DNA from: JBBQIY01 sp964618405
GTDB taxonomy: Bacteria; Verrucomicrobiota; Kiritimatiellia; RFP12; UBA3636
Length of the DNA stretch: 5,425 nt
Direction: 5' to 3'
Assembly: GCA_964618405.1 (NCBI GenBank)
Contig: CAZUAY010000270.1
Coordinates: forward strand, 1-5,425
The notes beneath the pieces are model-generated. The model worked only from the letters and a program-made list of their open reading frames with translations, was not told where the DNA came from and did not search any database. Shown here in pieces: positions 5,421 to 5,425 of this stretch. Position 1 is the stretch's first letter. The number at the start of each line of letters is the position of its first letter. The translations under genes were made by a program, and so were the position numbers.

Positions 5421-5425
5421 GTGGT

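Overview
The window holds a compact, all plus-strand four-gene cluster of about 5 kb set between repeat-rich intergenic DNA. No gene is a housekeeping marker, so the host is inferred only weakly. The intergenic repeats (GCGAGTA-type heptamers and a CCGCGATC/GATCGCGG hairpin), the intermediate GC content and an LPS-core type glycosyltransferase suggest a Gram-negative bacterium. From memory, the repeat style fits Verrucomicrobiota (Opitutae/Puniceicoccales-like) or a related PVC-group lineage; this is an impression, not a database result.

Layout. Positions 1-60 are one arm of a long imperfect inverted repeat. Positions 61-155 are a leader with a plausible but weak promoter. Gene 1 (156-1421) is a MotA/TolQ/ExbB-type proton-channel subunit with four membrane helices and a long cytoplasmic helical tail. 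Gene 2 (1438-2193, TTG start) is a single-pass membrane protein with an Asp at the start of its helix, as in MotB/ExbD/TolR/ZorB. Gene 3 (2251-4362) is a 703-residue exported, mostly helical protein of unknown family. Its C-terminal domain, after a Pro/Glu linker, has a beta/alpha order reminiscent of the ExbD/TolR periplasmic domain. Gene 4 (4386-5195, or GTG at 4359) is a family 2 glycosyltransferase resembling WaaE/KdtX/LgtF enzymes of LPS core synthesis. From 5193 onward there is the second repeat arm, then a 12-bp tandem repeat, a branched hairpin element, degenerate heptamers and a final hairpin at the window edge.

How the genes may work together. Genes 1 and 2 look like the stator pair of an ion-driven inner-membrane motor. 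Gene 3 would be the extracytoplasmic part that receives the force; if its C-terminal domain is really ExbD/TolR-like, the usual single ExbD/TolR/MotB polypeptide is here split between gene 2 (membrane helix) and gene 3 (periplasmic domain). This is inference. The cluster matches none of the named systems I know (Mot, Tol, Exb, Agl, Gld, Zorya) gene for gene, and it is the best candidate for something undescribed here. The glycosyltransferase may belong to the same envelope function or simply be co-transcribed.
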